33,270 nucleotides of DNA, taken from NCBI GenBank assembly GCA_903859705.1, contig CAIONQ010000111.1, forward strand, positions 1-33,270. The letters are read 5' to 3'. Under the pieces are notes generated by a model that saw only the letters and a program-made list of their open reading frames with translations, did no database searches and was not told the origin of the DNA. Made by a program: the position numbers and the translations under genes. This document shows, one piece after another, positions 26,754 to 33,270 of this stretch. The first letter of the stretch is position 1. Every line of letters begins with the position of its first letter. This stretch comes from an uncultured Chthonomonas sp. GTDB lineage: Bacteria > Armatimonadota > Chthonomonadetes > Chthonomonadales > Chthonomonadaceae.

Positions 26754-26807
26754 TAATCAGAACTCCTGCCTGTATCCATAATCATCCTTTGTGGAGACTG
26801 AACTGTA

Positions 26808-27452
26808 ATGAACCAACGCAAGTCCGGCACCTACAGCAAAGATACCCAGTTGTCTCTGTTTGATGAAGCAGAAGGCTGGGCGTCCGAGAGTCCTGAGCAT
26901 AGGCCAGTGTGGCATTTCGAACATGAAGAAGATGTGGACTACATTGCAGACGAACCCGTAACAGCCCATCTTTATCACCTTCAAGACATAAAAGACATAT
27001 CGCGGGATTATGAGGCAGACCTATTTCGCGAAGTGCTGTTTGCTTTAATTGGCCTGGCAGATCAGCGAACAAAACAACGAAGAGACTGTAAGTTCACAGT
27101 GTTTTGTGGAACCGTGCCGGGCAGAAGCACCTACGCCATCTGCATAGCCACACAACAGGAAGACGTGTTGGAGCATCTTGCCGCAAGATTGCGTGGATTG
27201 CCCGGGTGGTACCTGTGGCAAGAAGGCCTCTCCACAGATTTCAACCCCATATTTCGATACGATACCGGAAGCATCATACAATACGTAACAGACGAAACCG
27301 GTGGAACAACGATAGTAGACGGCAACGAGCGATTTGGAACCGGAGCCACCATGCACCGCCGGCGCTGGAAACCCGCAGAAGCCGTCGGCTCAACAGTATC
27401 CATCTACGCACGGCGCATCAACCATCAGGCAGGTTCGGCGATCTGCCGATAA
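26808..27452 (+). CDS. Hypothetical protein, acidic N-terminus and basic C-terminus
   Basis: A 214-residue protein I do not recognise. The first 60 residues are acidic (SLFDEAEGWA, HFEHEEDVDYIADE). The middle holds DLFREVLFALIGLADQRTKQ and FTVFCGTVPGRSTYAICIAT, which look like an alpha/beta domain. The C-terminal part is basic (RRRWKP, YARRINHQ). No signal peptide or membrane helix. GGAG lies 12 bases before ATG 26808, rather far. It is monocistronic: the BTAD gene ends 120 bases before it and a good terminator follows at 27615. The frame downstream of the stop is not a continuation of the gene. Confidence 0.75.
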   Translation: MNQRKSGTYSKDTQLSLFDEAEGWASESPEHRPVWHFEHEEDVDYIADEPVTAHLYHLQDIKDISRDYEADLFREVLFALIGLADQRTKQRRDCKFTVFCGTVPGRSTYAICIATQQEDVLEHLAARLRGLPGWYLWQEGLSTDFNPIFRYDTGSIIQYVTDETGGTTIVDGNERFGTGATMHRRRWKPAEAVGSTVSIYARRINHQAGSAICR

Positions 27453-27509
27453 AACACCAGCAAATCAACCAGGGTCGGCGGCGTTGTAACTGTGAGGCAC
27501 GAACAGTGT

Positions 27510-27557
27510 ATAGCAGCGCTGACAACAAGAGAGCTCAATCAGTAAATAGCAGCGCTG
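27510..27557. repeat. Repeated ATAGCAGCGCTG element
   Basis: ATAGCAGCGCTG occurs at 27510-27521 and 27546-27557. With flanks the match is CAGTNNATAGCAGCGCTG, 18 bases with two unmatched positions, 36 bases apart. A 10-base tandem pair (TACCAGCAA at 27592-27600 and 27602-27610) follows, in the transcribed trailer of the preceding gene. The role is unknown. Confidence 0.5.
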
Positions 27558-27614
27558 GTTACAATCATCATCCGCAGAGCTGGCAAACACCTACCAGCAA
27601 ATACCAGCAAGCCT

Positions 27615-27644
27615 AAAATTGACGGGTGGTCCCCGTCGATTTTT
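27615..27644 (+). terminator. Intrinsic terminator
   Basis: AAAATTGACGGG (27615-27626) pairs with CCCGTCGATTTT (27632-27643), one T-G pair, around TGGTC, and ends in a T-run. The A-rich 5' arm and T-rich 3' arm are the classical layout. It ends the transcript of the gene at 26808-27452. Confidence 0.8.
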
Positions 27645-27986
27645 AGCGCGGTAGTAATCGCCCAAACGGCACACGTAGGGACAGCCTGCTTGTCCCCACC
27701 CGAGCTCCCAGCAAGCGAAAGCCAGGCAATCCGGAGGTGCGCATTAGTTCCTCTCCCCAGGGTTTAAACACGATCATACTAAGTAAACCTATCCGCCTCC
27801 TTAGGTGTTAAAAACCGAGTTCGGGAGAGGTTAGGTGATTGCGGTGCAACACACAGGGGAACGAGGGAACAGGTAGCTGGGGTAATGGTCTTACGGGTCG
27901 TACTGGTCCTACCCAAACGCCTCCAAAACACTTCCAATAGGATCCACCATTTTCTCTTCGCGATTGCCTCGTCCCTCTCCAAGTTA
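27645..27986. other. Gene-poor intergenic stretch
   Basis: I see no credible gene here. A minus-strand frame of 86 codons exists, but it has repeat-derived composition. A stem GGGACA/TGTCCC at 27678-27696 surrounds GCCTGCT. Three imperfect 9-base tandem units lie at 27887-27913. The stretch may be a remnant of dispersed repeats. Confidence 0.5.
27887..27913. repeat. Three tandem 9-base units
   Basis: GGTCTTACG, GGTCGTACT and GGTCCTACC follow one another directly, sharing the GGTCNTAC core. This looks like a small minisatellite. I cannot see from this window whether it is dispersed in the genome. Confidence 0.5.
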
Positions 27987-28015
27987 TTGACTTTATACCC
28001 ATGCCATAGTACAAT
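27987..28015 (+). promoter_or_regulatory. Sigma-70-type promoter of tRNA-Thr
   Basis: TTGACT (27987-27992), a 17-base spacer, and TACAAT (28010-28015) make a near-consensus housekeeping promoter. Transcription would start around 28022, about ten bases before the tRNA. Confidence 0.8.
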
Positions 28016-28031
28016 ACCTTCCGTCAGCATT

Positions 28032-28103
28032 GCCGACATGGCTCAGTGGTAGAGCAGCTGTTTCGTAAACAGCAGGTCACCGGTTCGAATCCGGTTGTCG
28101 GCT
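28032..28103 (+). tRNA. tRNA-Thr (anticodon CGT)
   Basis: A 72-base cloverleaf: acceptor GCCGACA/TGTCGGC; D arm GCTC-AGTGGTA-GAGC; anticodon arm GCTGT-TTCGTAA-ACAGC with anticodon CGT at the middle of the loop; T arm ACCGG-TTCGAAT-CCGGT. It reads the ACG threonine codon. The CCA end is not encoded (TTCC follows). It has its own promoter upstream and is not part of an rRNA operon. Confidence 0.96.
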
Positions 28104-28179
28104 TCCCCCTCCTCTCTCTTGACCTCGTTTTTTATTATCGAAGCCCGCGATGCAGGCACGCGGGAACAAGAGAATCAAA

Positions 28180-29679
28180 ATGACAAACCCCGGTGTGCAA
28201 TCCCCTATTAAACAGATAGCTCTGGTAACGGTAGTGTGCCTGGCTGCAGGTGCCCTGTTCCTGTCACGCGGGCACCGCTCCTCGTCTGCCCGTTACACGG
28301 TAGTGGATACTGTAGATGGTTGGGTCTATGTTTACGGAAATCACCTGTACCAGCGAATAAATGATGAAGTGATGCTGCGCAAAATTGGCGAAACACACGC
28401 ACTGAAGCCTGACGTAAATAAACCAGCCTTAACGGCCGAGCTGCCCTCCGATCCCGCCTTCCCAGATCTATCTGGCAACTTTCGACTCTGTTTTTCGATT
28501 ACTCCTATCAAAACTACCGGCCAATTAGGTTCAGCCGCTGGTTCCCCGGGTTCTGTATCCATGGGTGGATCACCAGGCGTATCAAGCGCAGTAGGGTCTC
28601 CAATACCGGGCTCAATACAAATAAAACCTGGCAAACTCCCTCAAAAACCAACGGACGAACCCAATGTATCTCGTATGAAGTGGATGGGCTCCTTCAGTAC
28701 AACTACCGCAGCGCTAAAACCGCCCCCTGGTATTGTTGTACGTCCACTCAAGGCCAATGCCAGGTTTAACGGAAGCACAAAGGCACCTAACCTGGCGTTG
28801 TACCGCATAAATACAGATGGCAACAGATTAGGACCCGATCTCCAACTTACTTCCCCGCTCGCGGTAACTTCTGCAAATAGAGTTTACTGGCTGGAAGACA
28901 AGCCCGATTTAATTGCCCAGACCTCTAACGGCAAACAGTATTGGAACTCCGTAATCGGATACTCAAAGCTCTGGTGTAGGGATCTTTCTAAACAGGAATC
29001 AAAAGCGGTTCTACTTCGGGAAAGCATCTCAGATTACATTCCATTGTTCGCAGTAGACGGCGGGGCTGTGTGGGTAGAACAGAACCCATTTCCAGATAAG
29101 TCTCAAACCCTCTACTACAGCCGAGCATCCGATGGTGTGTACTTTAATTGCGGTATTAGCCATGCTACTGGCCGAACTGGTATGGCAGCAGCAAATGGTA
29201 ATGGCTGGCTGGCGTGGCTATCGGCCTCCGAAACGGTAACCGAAGGAACGCGAATAGCAAAACTTGCGAACGAGCTGGTACTGTGCAAACTATCAGAACC
29301 TAAATCGGCAGGAGAGCCTGGCATAGGGCGGCAATACTCGGTTCCAACCGAATCTGTAGTTGCCCCCACTGGCGAAACGCTGAGCATTCGAGACTCCAGA
29401 CTATTCTGGGTTAACAACAAGCTGTTCTGCACTGCCGTAACGAATAAGAGTGGTGTGCACTGGTATGATCAAGACCAATATATTTGCCGCGTACACATTC
29501 CGGATGAAGGAAAGAGCTATATCGAACCTGTCCAAATGGTGCCAGGTGTCGCACAGAATATCCAGTTGAACGTCGATGGCATCTGGTTTCAGGTGTACCG
29601 TGAACCTGATGTTAGCGGAACTGGGATAAGAAACAAACTTGCCAGAATGGATTGGATGCTGCCTGTAAAGCAGCCTTAG
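28180..29679 (+). CDS. Membrane-anchored extracytoplasmic protein, propeller-like
   Basis: A 499-residue protein with one N-terminal hydrophobic anchor (IALVTVVCLAAGALFLSRG, about 14-32) and the rest outside. Residues about 115-145 are a low-complexity Gly/Ser/Pro stretch (SPGSVSMGGSPGVSSAVGSP), probably a flexible linker. The C-terminal 300 residues are beta-rich with repeated aromatic strands (RVYWLEDKPDLIAQT, AVWVEQNPFPD, LFWVNNKLFC, IWFQVYREPD), which suggests a beta-propeller without a recognisable active site. ATG 28180 is preferred because AAGAG precedes it; ATG 28150 has no SD. Its stop overlaps the stop of the convergent membrane-HTH gene by four bases. Function unknown. Confidence 0.8.
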   Translation: MTNPGVQSPIKQIALVTVVCLAAGALFLSRGHRSSSARYTVVDTVDGWVYVYGNHLYQRINDEVMLRKIGETHALKPDVNKPALTAELPSDPAFPDLSGNFRLCFSITPIKTTGQLGSAAGSPGSVSMGGSPGVSSAVGSPIPGSIQIKPGKLPQKPTDEPNVSRMKWMGSFSTTTAALKPPPGIVVRPLKANARFNGSTKAPNLALYRINTDGNRLGPDLQLTSPLAVTSANRVYWLEDKPDLIAQTSNGKQYWNSVIGYSKLWCRDLSKQESKAVLLRESISDYIPLFAVDGGAVWVEQNPFPDKSQTLYYSRASDGVYFNCGISHATGRTGMAAANGNGWLAWLSASETVTEGTRIAKLANELVLCKLSEPKSAGEPGIGRQYSVPTESVVAPTGETLSIRDSRLFWVNNKLFCTAVTNKSGVHWYDQDQYICRVHIPDEGKSYIEPVQMVPGVAQNIQLNVDGIWFQVYREPDVSGTGIRNKLARMDWMLPVKQP

Positions 29680-30389
29680 TTGTAACTGCCAGCGTCAATA
29701 CTTGAAGATGAGTCTGTCATGGATGAGGACACATCAATGGTTGCACTGCTATCGGTCATCCAGGAACCTACATCAAGAATGGCGCTATTGTCTGATACTG
29801 GCATGTTAAAGTCGTGAGATACCGAGCTATCAATTTGATGTGTGGCATGAGTGTGTGTATGGTCATGCAGATCGGTTGTGGCTCTAAGGAGTTCGCTTGC
29901 GGTATTTGCGTCTTGATGTACGGCCCGGACCAGAACATCGCTATACTGGGTTCCTTCAGAGGCCGGCCTCAGTAAGCTAAGCATCTCCAGCGAGTCCAAA
30001 TGATACATTGGCTCACCATTAACATCATAATCGGGTTCTATTCCTTCTGAGTGTAACACCTCTGTAAATTGGGTTTCGCTCATTCCCAACTGGGCGGCCG
30101 CCTCGGACCTCGTAACTGCTTTTCGAATTACCATAGATTCTCTGGTAATCCACAATCCAACGCCAACAAATAATATGCAAAAGCAACTGGTAAGCAACAT
30201 GCTCACGATGGCACCAACGCTGCCATCCAGTATCTTTTCCCATGTGTTGCTTAGCATTGCAATAGTAACAAATATGGGAATTGCAGTAAGAATCAACCCG
30301 AAGGTTACAGGTGGCCGGCCACGGAAGTCACCCTCTATGAAGACGGTGTTGTGCTTGTTGCCTTTTCGCGTATTGGTAGAAAATCTCAT
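29676..30389 (-). CDS. Membrane protein with HTH-like segment, His-rich stretch and repeat tail
   Basis: A 237-residue protein with an unusual layout. A basic N-terminus is followed by two membrane helices (TFGLILTAIPIFVTIAMLSN, then AIVSMLLTSCFCILFVGVGL). Next comes a MerR/excisionase-like helix-turn-helix segment (RSEAAAQLGMSETQFTEVLH), then YHLDSLEMLSLL. A His-rich stretch (DLHDHTHTHATHQ) follows, and the protein ends in about three copies of a 13-residue Ser/Asp unit (SSATIDVSSSMTD). The topology puts the HTH and tail on one face, probably cytoplasmic. ATG 30389 has GGAG nine bases upstream; longer starts (30404, 30449) lack an SD and fall in or before a terminator of the cyclophilin gene. 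Not recognised as a named family. Confidence 0.8.
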   Translation of the reverse strand: MRFSTNTRKGNKHNTVFIEGDFRGRPPVTFGLILTAIPIFVTIAMLSNTWEKILDGSVGAIVSMLLTSCFCILFVGVGLWITRESMVIRKAVTRSEAAAQLGMSETQFTEVLHSEGIEPDYDVNGEPMYHLDSLEMLSLLRPASEGTQYSDVLVRAVHQDANTASELLRATTDLHDHTHTHATHQIDSSVSHDFNMPVSDNSAILDVGSWMTDSSATIDVSSSMTDSSSSIDAGSYN

Positions 30390-30404
30390 GTTCCTGTTCT
30401 CCAT

Positions 30405-30445
30405 ACAGAAAACAGAGGCGAGGCAGGCATTGAGCCCACCTCGCC
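30405..30445 (-). terminator. Intrinsic terminator of the cyclophilin gene
   Basis: On the minus strand GGCGAGGTGGGC pairs with GCCTGCCTCGCC over 12 bp, two of them G-U pairs, around TCAAT. TCTGTTTTCTGT follows. The two wobbles become A-C mismatches on the plus strand, so the hairpin is built for minus-strand RNA. It lies 25 bases after the cyclophilin stop. Confidence 0.75.
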
Positions 30446-30470
30446 ACAATACCCGGTTGGTTGTACGATG

Positions 30471-31151
30471 CTACGGAACCACAGTAGCCGTTTTGATGCC
30501 ATCGAGTTTCGGGAAGTTCTGATCCAGAAACTTGTTGCCACCTTCCGCAATCTGTCCCTGTAGCTGTGTTAGCCCCTCGGCATATCCGTTGTAGAGTGCA
30601 TCCACAACTTCCATACCCTTCACAATTTTACCGAACGGTGCAAACTGCATGCTATCGAGGTTAACGTTATCTCGCAGGTTGATAAACAGCTGTACCGATC
30701 GGCTATTGGGCAAGCTGGACTTGGCGTAAGTAAGAAAACCCCGTTTGTTGGACTGAACAACCGGATCATCGTTGATGTTGGACTGGAGCCACTTGGTAGC
30801 GATGGATGGATCGCCGTGAATACCAAACTGCACTACGAAGTTAGGAACAACGCGGAAGAACTTTACGCCATCAAAATAGTGGTGCTTAACCAGGGTGTAG
30901 AACCTATCTGCCCCGGCAGGAGACCATGAGCGCGTTACAGATACAACGAACTCTCCCTTGCTGGTTACGAACTTTGCATTGAACTTTGCGGGCGCCTGCT
31001 CCTTCAGATTTGCAGGATCCTTGAGGGCCGCTTTAAGCTTAGCGATATCGGCATCGCCAGATTTTGCCGCCTGCTTTTTCTGCGCATGTGCGCCAGAAAT
31101 GCAGCCCCCCAGCACCAACGCAGCCATGGCTGTGGTCAAAACTCTATTCAT
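30471..31151 (-). CDS. Exported cyclophilin-type peptidyl-prolyl isomerase
   Basis: A 226-residue protein that would assist folding outside the cytoplasm by isomerising prolyl bonds. The N-terminus is a signal peptide (MNRVLTTAMAALVLGGCISG): either a lipoprotein signal with LGGC or a normal one cleaved after AHA. The cyclophilin core is clear: KFVTSKGEFVVSVTRSWSPA, FDGVKFFRVVPNFVVQFGIH, SNKRGFLTYAKSSLPNSRSV, QLFINLRDN and FAPFGKIVKGMEVVDALYNG. FGIHGDPS replaces the usual QGGDPTG, so the loop is modified. ATG 31151 has AGGAAAG just upstream, while ATG 31205 gives an unlikely leader. It has its own promoter and terminator. Confidence 0.94.
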   Translation of the reverse strand: MNRVLTTAMAALVLGGCISGAHAQKKQAAKSGDADIAKLKAALKDPANLKEQAPAKFNAKFVTSKGEFVVSVTRSWSPAGADRFYTLVKHHYFDGVKFFRVVPNFVVQFGIHGDPSIATKWLQSNINDDPVVQSNKRGFLTYAKSSLPNSRSVQLFINLRDNVNLDSMQFAPFGKIVKGMEVVDALYNGYAEGLTQLQGQIAEGGNKFLDQNFPKLDGIKTATVVP

Positions 31152-31219
31152 GCTTTCCTGTGTACTCCTTGAGTTATTGCATTCGTGGTGAAATTGTGTG
31201 CCCATTTGGACCTATTTGT

Positions 31220-31228
31220 ATTATATCA
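31220..31228 (-). promoter_or_regulatory. Extended -10 promoter for the cyclophilin gene
   Basis: Reading the minus strand, TGATATAAT gives a consensus TATAAT with the TGn extension. No good -35 at 17 bases is present, as extended -10 promoters allow. Transcription would start near 31213, leaving a leader of about 62 bases before ATG 31151. Confidence 0.6.
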
Positions 31229-31241
31229 CTTAACCCAAGCA

Positions 31242-32927
31242 TCAATCCGAGGATGCGAGCTGTTCTTGCGATGTGTTGGCTGCATCTTTAATCTGCCCGC
31301 GCAGCACCTTCTTATCGATTTTGCCTACTGATGTTCTCGGCAAGGCACCCACAAAGTGGATATCCTTGCTGCGTGGTAGCTGCCACCTTTCGAAACTGTT
31401 GCGCAGGTGAGAAATCAGCTGGATGGCTCTTACAGGCTGTGCCTCCTGTTTCAATACGACAAACGCGGCCGGGGCTTCGCCCCGAAGCTCATCTGGCCGG
31501 GCAACAACGGCTGCTTCTAGAACCGAAGGATGCGATGCCAGGGCATTCTCCATGGCTATCGAGGCTATCCATTCTCCCCGGCTCTTGATCATATCCTTTG
31601 ATCGATCGGTAATCAGCATATACCCCGAGGCGTCGATAGACGCCACATCGCCCGTACGGAACCAACCGTCTGAGGTAAATTCCGGGTCCTCCGGGCTGCG
31701 TTTAAAGTACTGTTTCGCCACCCAGGGCCCTCTCACAACTAGTTCGCCGAAGTGGTTGCCATCTGTAGGCAAATCGCTACCTGCGTCATCCACAATCCGC
31801 ATCTCAACGCCGTTAACGGGCAGCCCCTGCCGGGTTTTGAGGGTGATACGCTCCTCCAGAGGCTTATGAAGGTCTGCCGCTTTCAGAACACATGCGGAAC
31901 CGACGGGTGATATCTCCGTCATGCCCCACGCATGCAGAAACTCCACACCAAACTGCTGTTCGGTTAGTTCTATTAATGCTCTGGGTGCAGCCGCTCCTCC
32001 GCAGATAACGCGCTTCAGGCTACTGATATCGTGCTGATGATGCAGAAGATGCTGAAACAACAGGTTCCAAACTGTTGGCACACCGGCACCACAATTCACC
32101 TTGCACCGCTCAATCAAATCGGCAACCGGGCGCGCGGCAATGTGGCTGCCCGGGAACACCAGCGCTGCTCCTGTCATCCCCGCGCTGTAAGGCAATCCCC
32201 AGGCGTTGGCATGAAACATGGGTACCACAGGCATAAGCGTTTCGCTCTCGCGCACGCCCAGCGAATCCGCCATGCAGCAGGTGAGGCTATGAAGGTAAAG
32301 CGATCTATGGCTGTAGAGCACACCTTTTGGCTCCCCGGTTGTGCCAGAGGTGTAACAGAGGCTGGCAGCGCTGTTCTCGGAGATATTCGGAAACTGCTCG
32401 TCAGCATTCGATGCTGCCAGAATGGCCTCGTAGTTGTGCGCTCCGCACGGCACATCGGCGGTCAGCGTTGGCCCCTCCGGCATTACCACAACCTCTGGTG
32501 GGTTCGCCATTCCCTCCACTGCTTCAATTACTGCCGCGAGCAGAGATTCATCGGCAAACACAACCCTGGCCTCGCCATGTTCCAGAACATATCTGCGTTG
32601 ATCCGGGAAAAGCCGAATGTTTACGGTGTGCAAAACAGCACCGATCGAGGGCACGGCGTAGTACAGCTCAAGATGTCGGTGGCTGTTCCAGGCGAAGCTG
32701 GCTACTGTATCACCTGGGCGGATGCCAAGCTGCGTGAGTGCGGACATAAGGCGCAATACACGCTCGTAGAGATGTGCGTTTGTGTGGGTGGCCACCGTTA
32801 AATCGGCACATCGGGATTGGATGGTTGTTTGTGGGTAAACCGTGGCAGCCCGCTGTAAAATTGTTGGGACCGTTAACTGCGAATCCATCATCAGGCCCGG
32901 GACAAACTTGCCTATGCTATGTGCCAT
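31242..32927 (-). CDS. AMP-forming acyl-CoA synthetase (fatty acid-CoA ligase)
   Basis: A 561-residue member of the ANL superfamily that activates a carboxylic acid with ATP and transfers it to coenzyme A. Core motifs: phosphate loop YTSGTTGEPKGVLYSH, adenine site HAWGMTEISPVG, GWFRTGDVASID followed by DRSKDMIKSRGEWIAS (hinge), and the C-terminal catalytic Lys in RTSVGKIDKKVLR. The layout matches medium/long-chain fatty acyl-CoA ligases of beta-oxidation more than acetyl-CoA synthetases. ATG 32927 has AGGAG at good distance. It is followed by the cyclophilin gene on the same strand, which has its own promoter. A 12-bp inverted repeat upstream (32989-33031) may regulate it. The exact substrate is open. 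Confidence 0.94.
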   Translation of the reverse strand: MAHSIGKFVPGLMMDSQLTVPTILQRAATVYPQTTIQSRCADLTVATHTNAHLYERVLRLMSALTQLGIRPGDTVASFAWNSHRHLELYYAVPSIGAVLHTVNIRLFPDQRRYVLEHGEARVVFADESLLAAVIEAVEGMANPPEVVVMPEGPTLTADVPCGAHNYEAILAASNADEQFPNISENSAASLCYTSGTTGEPKGVLYSHRSLYLHSLTCCMADSLGVRESETLMPVVPMFHANAWGLPYSAGMTGAALVFPGSHIAARPVADLIERCKVNCGAGVPTVWNLLFQHLLHHQHDISSLKRVICGGAAAPRALIELTEQQFGVEFLHAWGMTEISPVGSACVLKAADLHKPLEERITLKTRQGLPVNGVEMRIVDDAGSDLPTDGNHFGELVVRGPWVAKQYFKRSPEDPEFTSDGWFRTGDVASIDASGYMLITDRSKDMIKSRGEWIASIAMENALASHPSVLEAAVVARPDELRGEAPAAFVVLKQEAQPVRAIQLISHLRNSFERWQLPRSKDIHFVGALPRTSVGKIDKKVLRGQIKDAANTSQEQLASSD

Positions 32928-32978
32928 AAGAGCTCCTGTGCTCCCGCAGTGCGTTGTTTTGCATCTGACGTGGATTTA

Positions 32979-32984
32979 ATTTTA
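32979..32984 (-). promoter_or_regulatory. Possible -10 element of the acyl-CoA ligase gene
   Basis: TAAAAT on the minus strand, 52 bases before the ligase start and five bases from the inverted repeat. No convincing -35 was found. Its position next to the palindrome is what makes it plausible. Confidence 0.35.
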
Positions 32985-32988
32985 TGCA

Positions 32989-33031
32989 CTAACATACTCA
33001 TTGCATGTGTGTGTGTAGTTGAGTATGTTAG
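32989..33031. promoter_or_regulatory. Perfect 12-bp inverted repeat, candidate operator
   Basis: CTAACATACTCA (32989-33000) and TGAGTATGTTAG (33020-33031) are exact reverse complements separated by 19 bases rich in GT (TGTGTGTGTGT). The element lies 61 bases upstream of the acyl-CoA ligase gene and 141 bases upstream of the gene at 33173. A -10-like sequence flanks it on each side: TAAAAT on the minus strand at 32979-32984, and TATGAT on the plus strand at 33038-33043. This suggests a shared operator or two half-sites, though an RNA hairpin cannot be excluded. Confidence 0.55.
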
Positions 33032-33172
33032 GGCCGGTATGATTTCCACATTGCAGCACCGAATCCTGCTGTGGAGTGAGGTGCCGTGATCAGGGGAGTT
33101 ATAAACACGTTCAATTCAAATTATTTGCAGGGTGCGTTCGAGATAAGTAGGTAATCCAAAGAGGAAATAGTA

Positions 33173-33270
33173 ATGCCATCCCATGATTCTCCATTGTGCG
33201 TGTCGACCAAGAAACTCACAGGAGAACAAGAGATGGCGATGGATATTTCGACAGATGCGGTTAAAGACCT
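33173..33270 (+). CDS. Unidentified gene, 5' end only
   Basis: An open frame starts at ATG 33173 with GAGGAAA before it and runs off the window after 32 codons (MPSHDSPLCVSTKKLTGEQE, then MAMDISTDAVKDL). A second in-frame ATG at 33233 has AGGAGA upstream and may be the real start. The visible part is too short to assign a family. It is divergent from the acyl-CoA ligase gene. Confidence 0.6.
   Translation, partial: MPSHDSPLCVSTKKLTGEQEMAMDISTDAVKD

Noticed and set aside
27510-27610. Short repeats as a possible CRISPR array
   Set aside because: There are only two copies of a 12-base unit, no regular repeat-spacer pattern, and no cas genes in the window.
27104-27616. 170-codon plus-strand frame overlapping the gene at 26808
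   Set aside because: Arg/His-rich shadow of the real gene, running into the repeat-bearing trailer.
27779-28039. 86-codon minus-strand frame upstream of the tRNA
   Set aside because: It runs through the tandem repeats, the tRNA promoter and the first bases of the tRNA; composition looks like repeat translation.
32031-32801. 256-codon plus-strand frame opposite the acyl-CoA ligase
   Set aside because: Antisense shadow with His/Arg/Cys-rich composition; the ligase on the minus strand has all family motifs.

Overview
This is 33 kb of a compact bacterial chromosome with mid-range GC. It opens in the last ~132 bases of a 16S rRNA gene and carries about 20 protein genes and one tRNA. Several traits recur in Armatimonadota and in the Planctomycetota/Verrucomicrobiota group: a planctomycete-type cytochrome c-DUF1549-DUF1553 protein paired with a DUF1501 protein, a BTAD-type STAND regulator, a pilin-like C-terminal tail ending in a YADGHVKW-type motif, and a 16S gene with no 23S gene behind it. 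I lean towards Armatimonadota, because Shine-Dalgarno (SD) sites are strong and the BTAD and pilin-tail proteins fit, but the phylum is an inference. TAA, TAG and TGA all act as stops.

Layout. 1-340: 16S 3' end, a short spacer with a hairpin, then an intrinsic terminator, so the 16S looks like a stand-alone unit. 367-7350 (+): a small secreted protein, then glnE (control of glutamine synthetase), plsY (phospholipid acylation) and priA (replication restart). 7466-12027 (+): an exported propeller/pilin-tail protein, an ECF sigma factor, a single-pass membrane protein and a polytopic membrane protein. The last three overlap or abut and look like a sigma factor with its membrane regulators. 12039-12072 is a perfect hairpin directly in front of a DUF192 gene. 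12477-15302 (-) is a large secreted glycoside-hydrolase-like protein, divergent from pruA (15502-17058, +).

17104-22199 (+) holds the cytochrome c/DUF1549/DUF1553 gene and its DUF1501 partner, with a translationally coupled nitroreductase behind them (to 23017). A small TPR gene (-) converges on the nitroreductase. A BTAD-ATPase-TPR regulator follows (23751-26687, +), then an unrecognised gene with a good terminator. A ~390-base stretch with no credible gene separates that terminator from tRNA-Thr(CGT), which has a near-consensus promoter. 28180-29679 (+) is a membrane-anchored extracytoplasmic protein. On the minus strand are a membrane protein with an HTH-like segment, a His-rich stretch and a repetitive tail, a cyclophilin with visible promoter and terminator, and an AMP-forming acyl-CoA ligase. 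A 12-bp inverted repeat sits upstream of the ligase, and a truncated gene begins at 33173.

The best candidates for something undescribed are the sigma/membrane-protein operon (8956-12027), the propeller-pilin tail fusion beside it (7466-8884), and the membrane-HTH/His-rich/repeat protein (29676-30389). No CRISPR array, insertion sequence or phage gene was seen.
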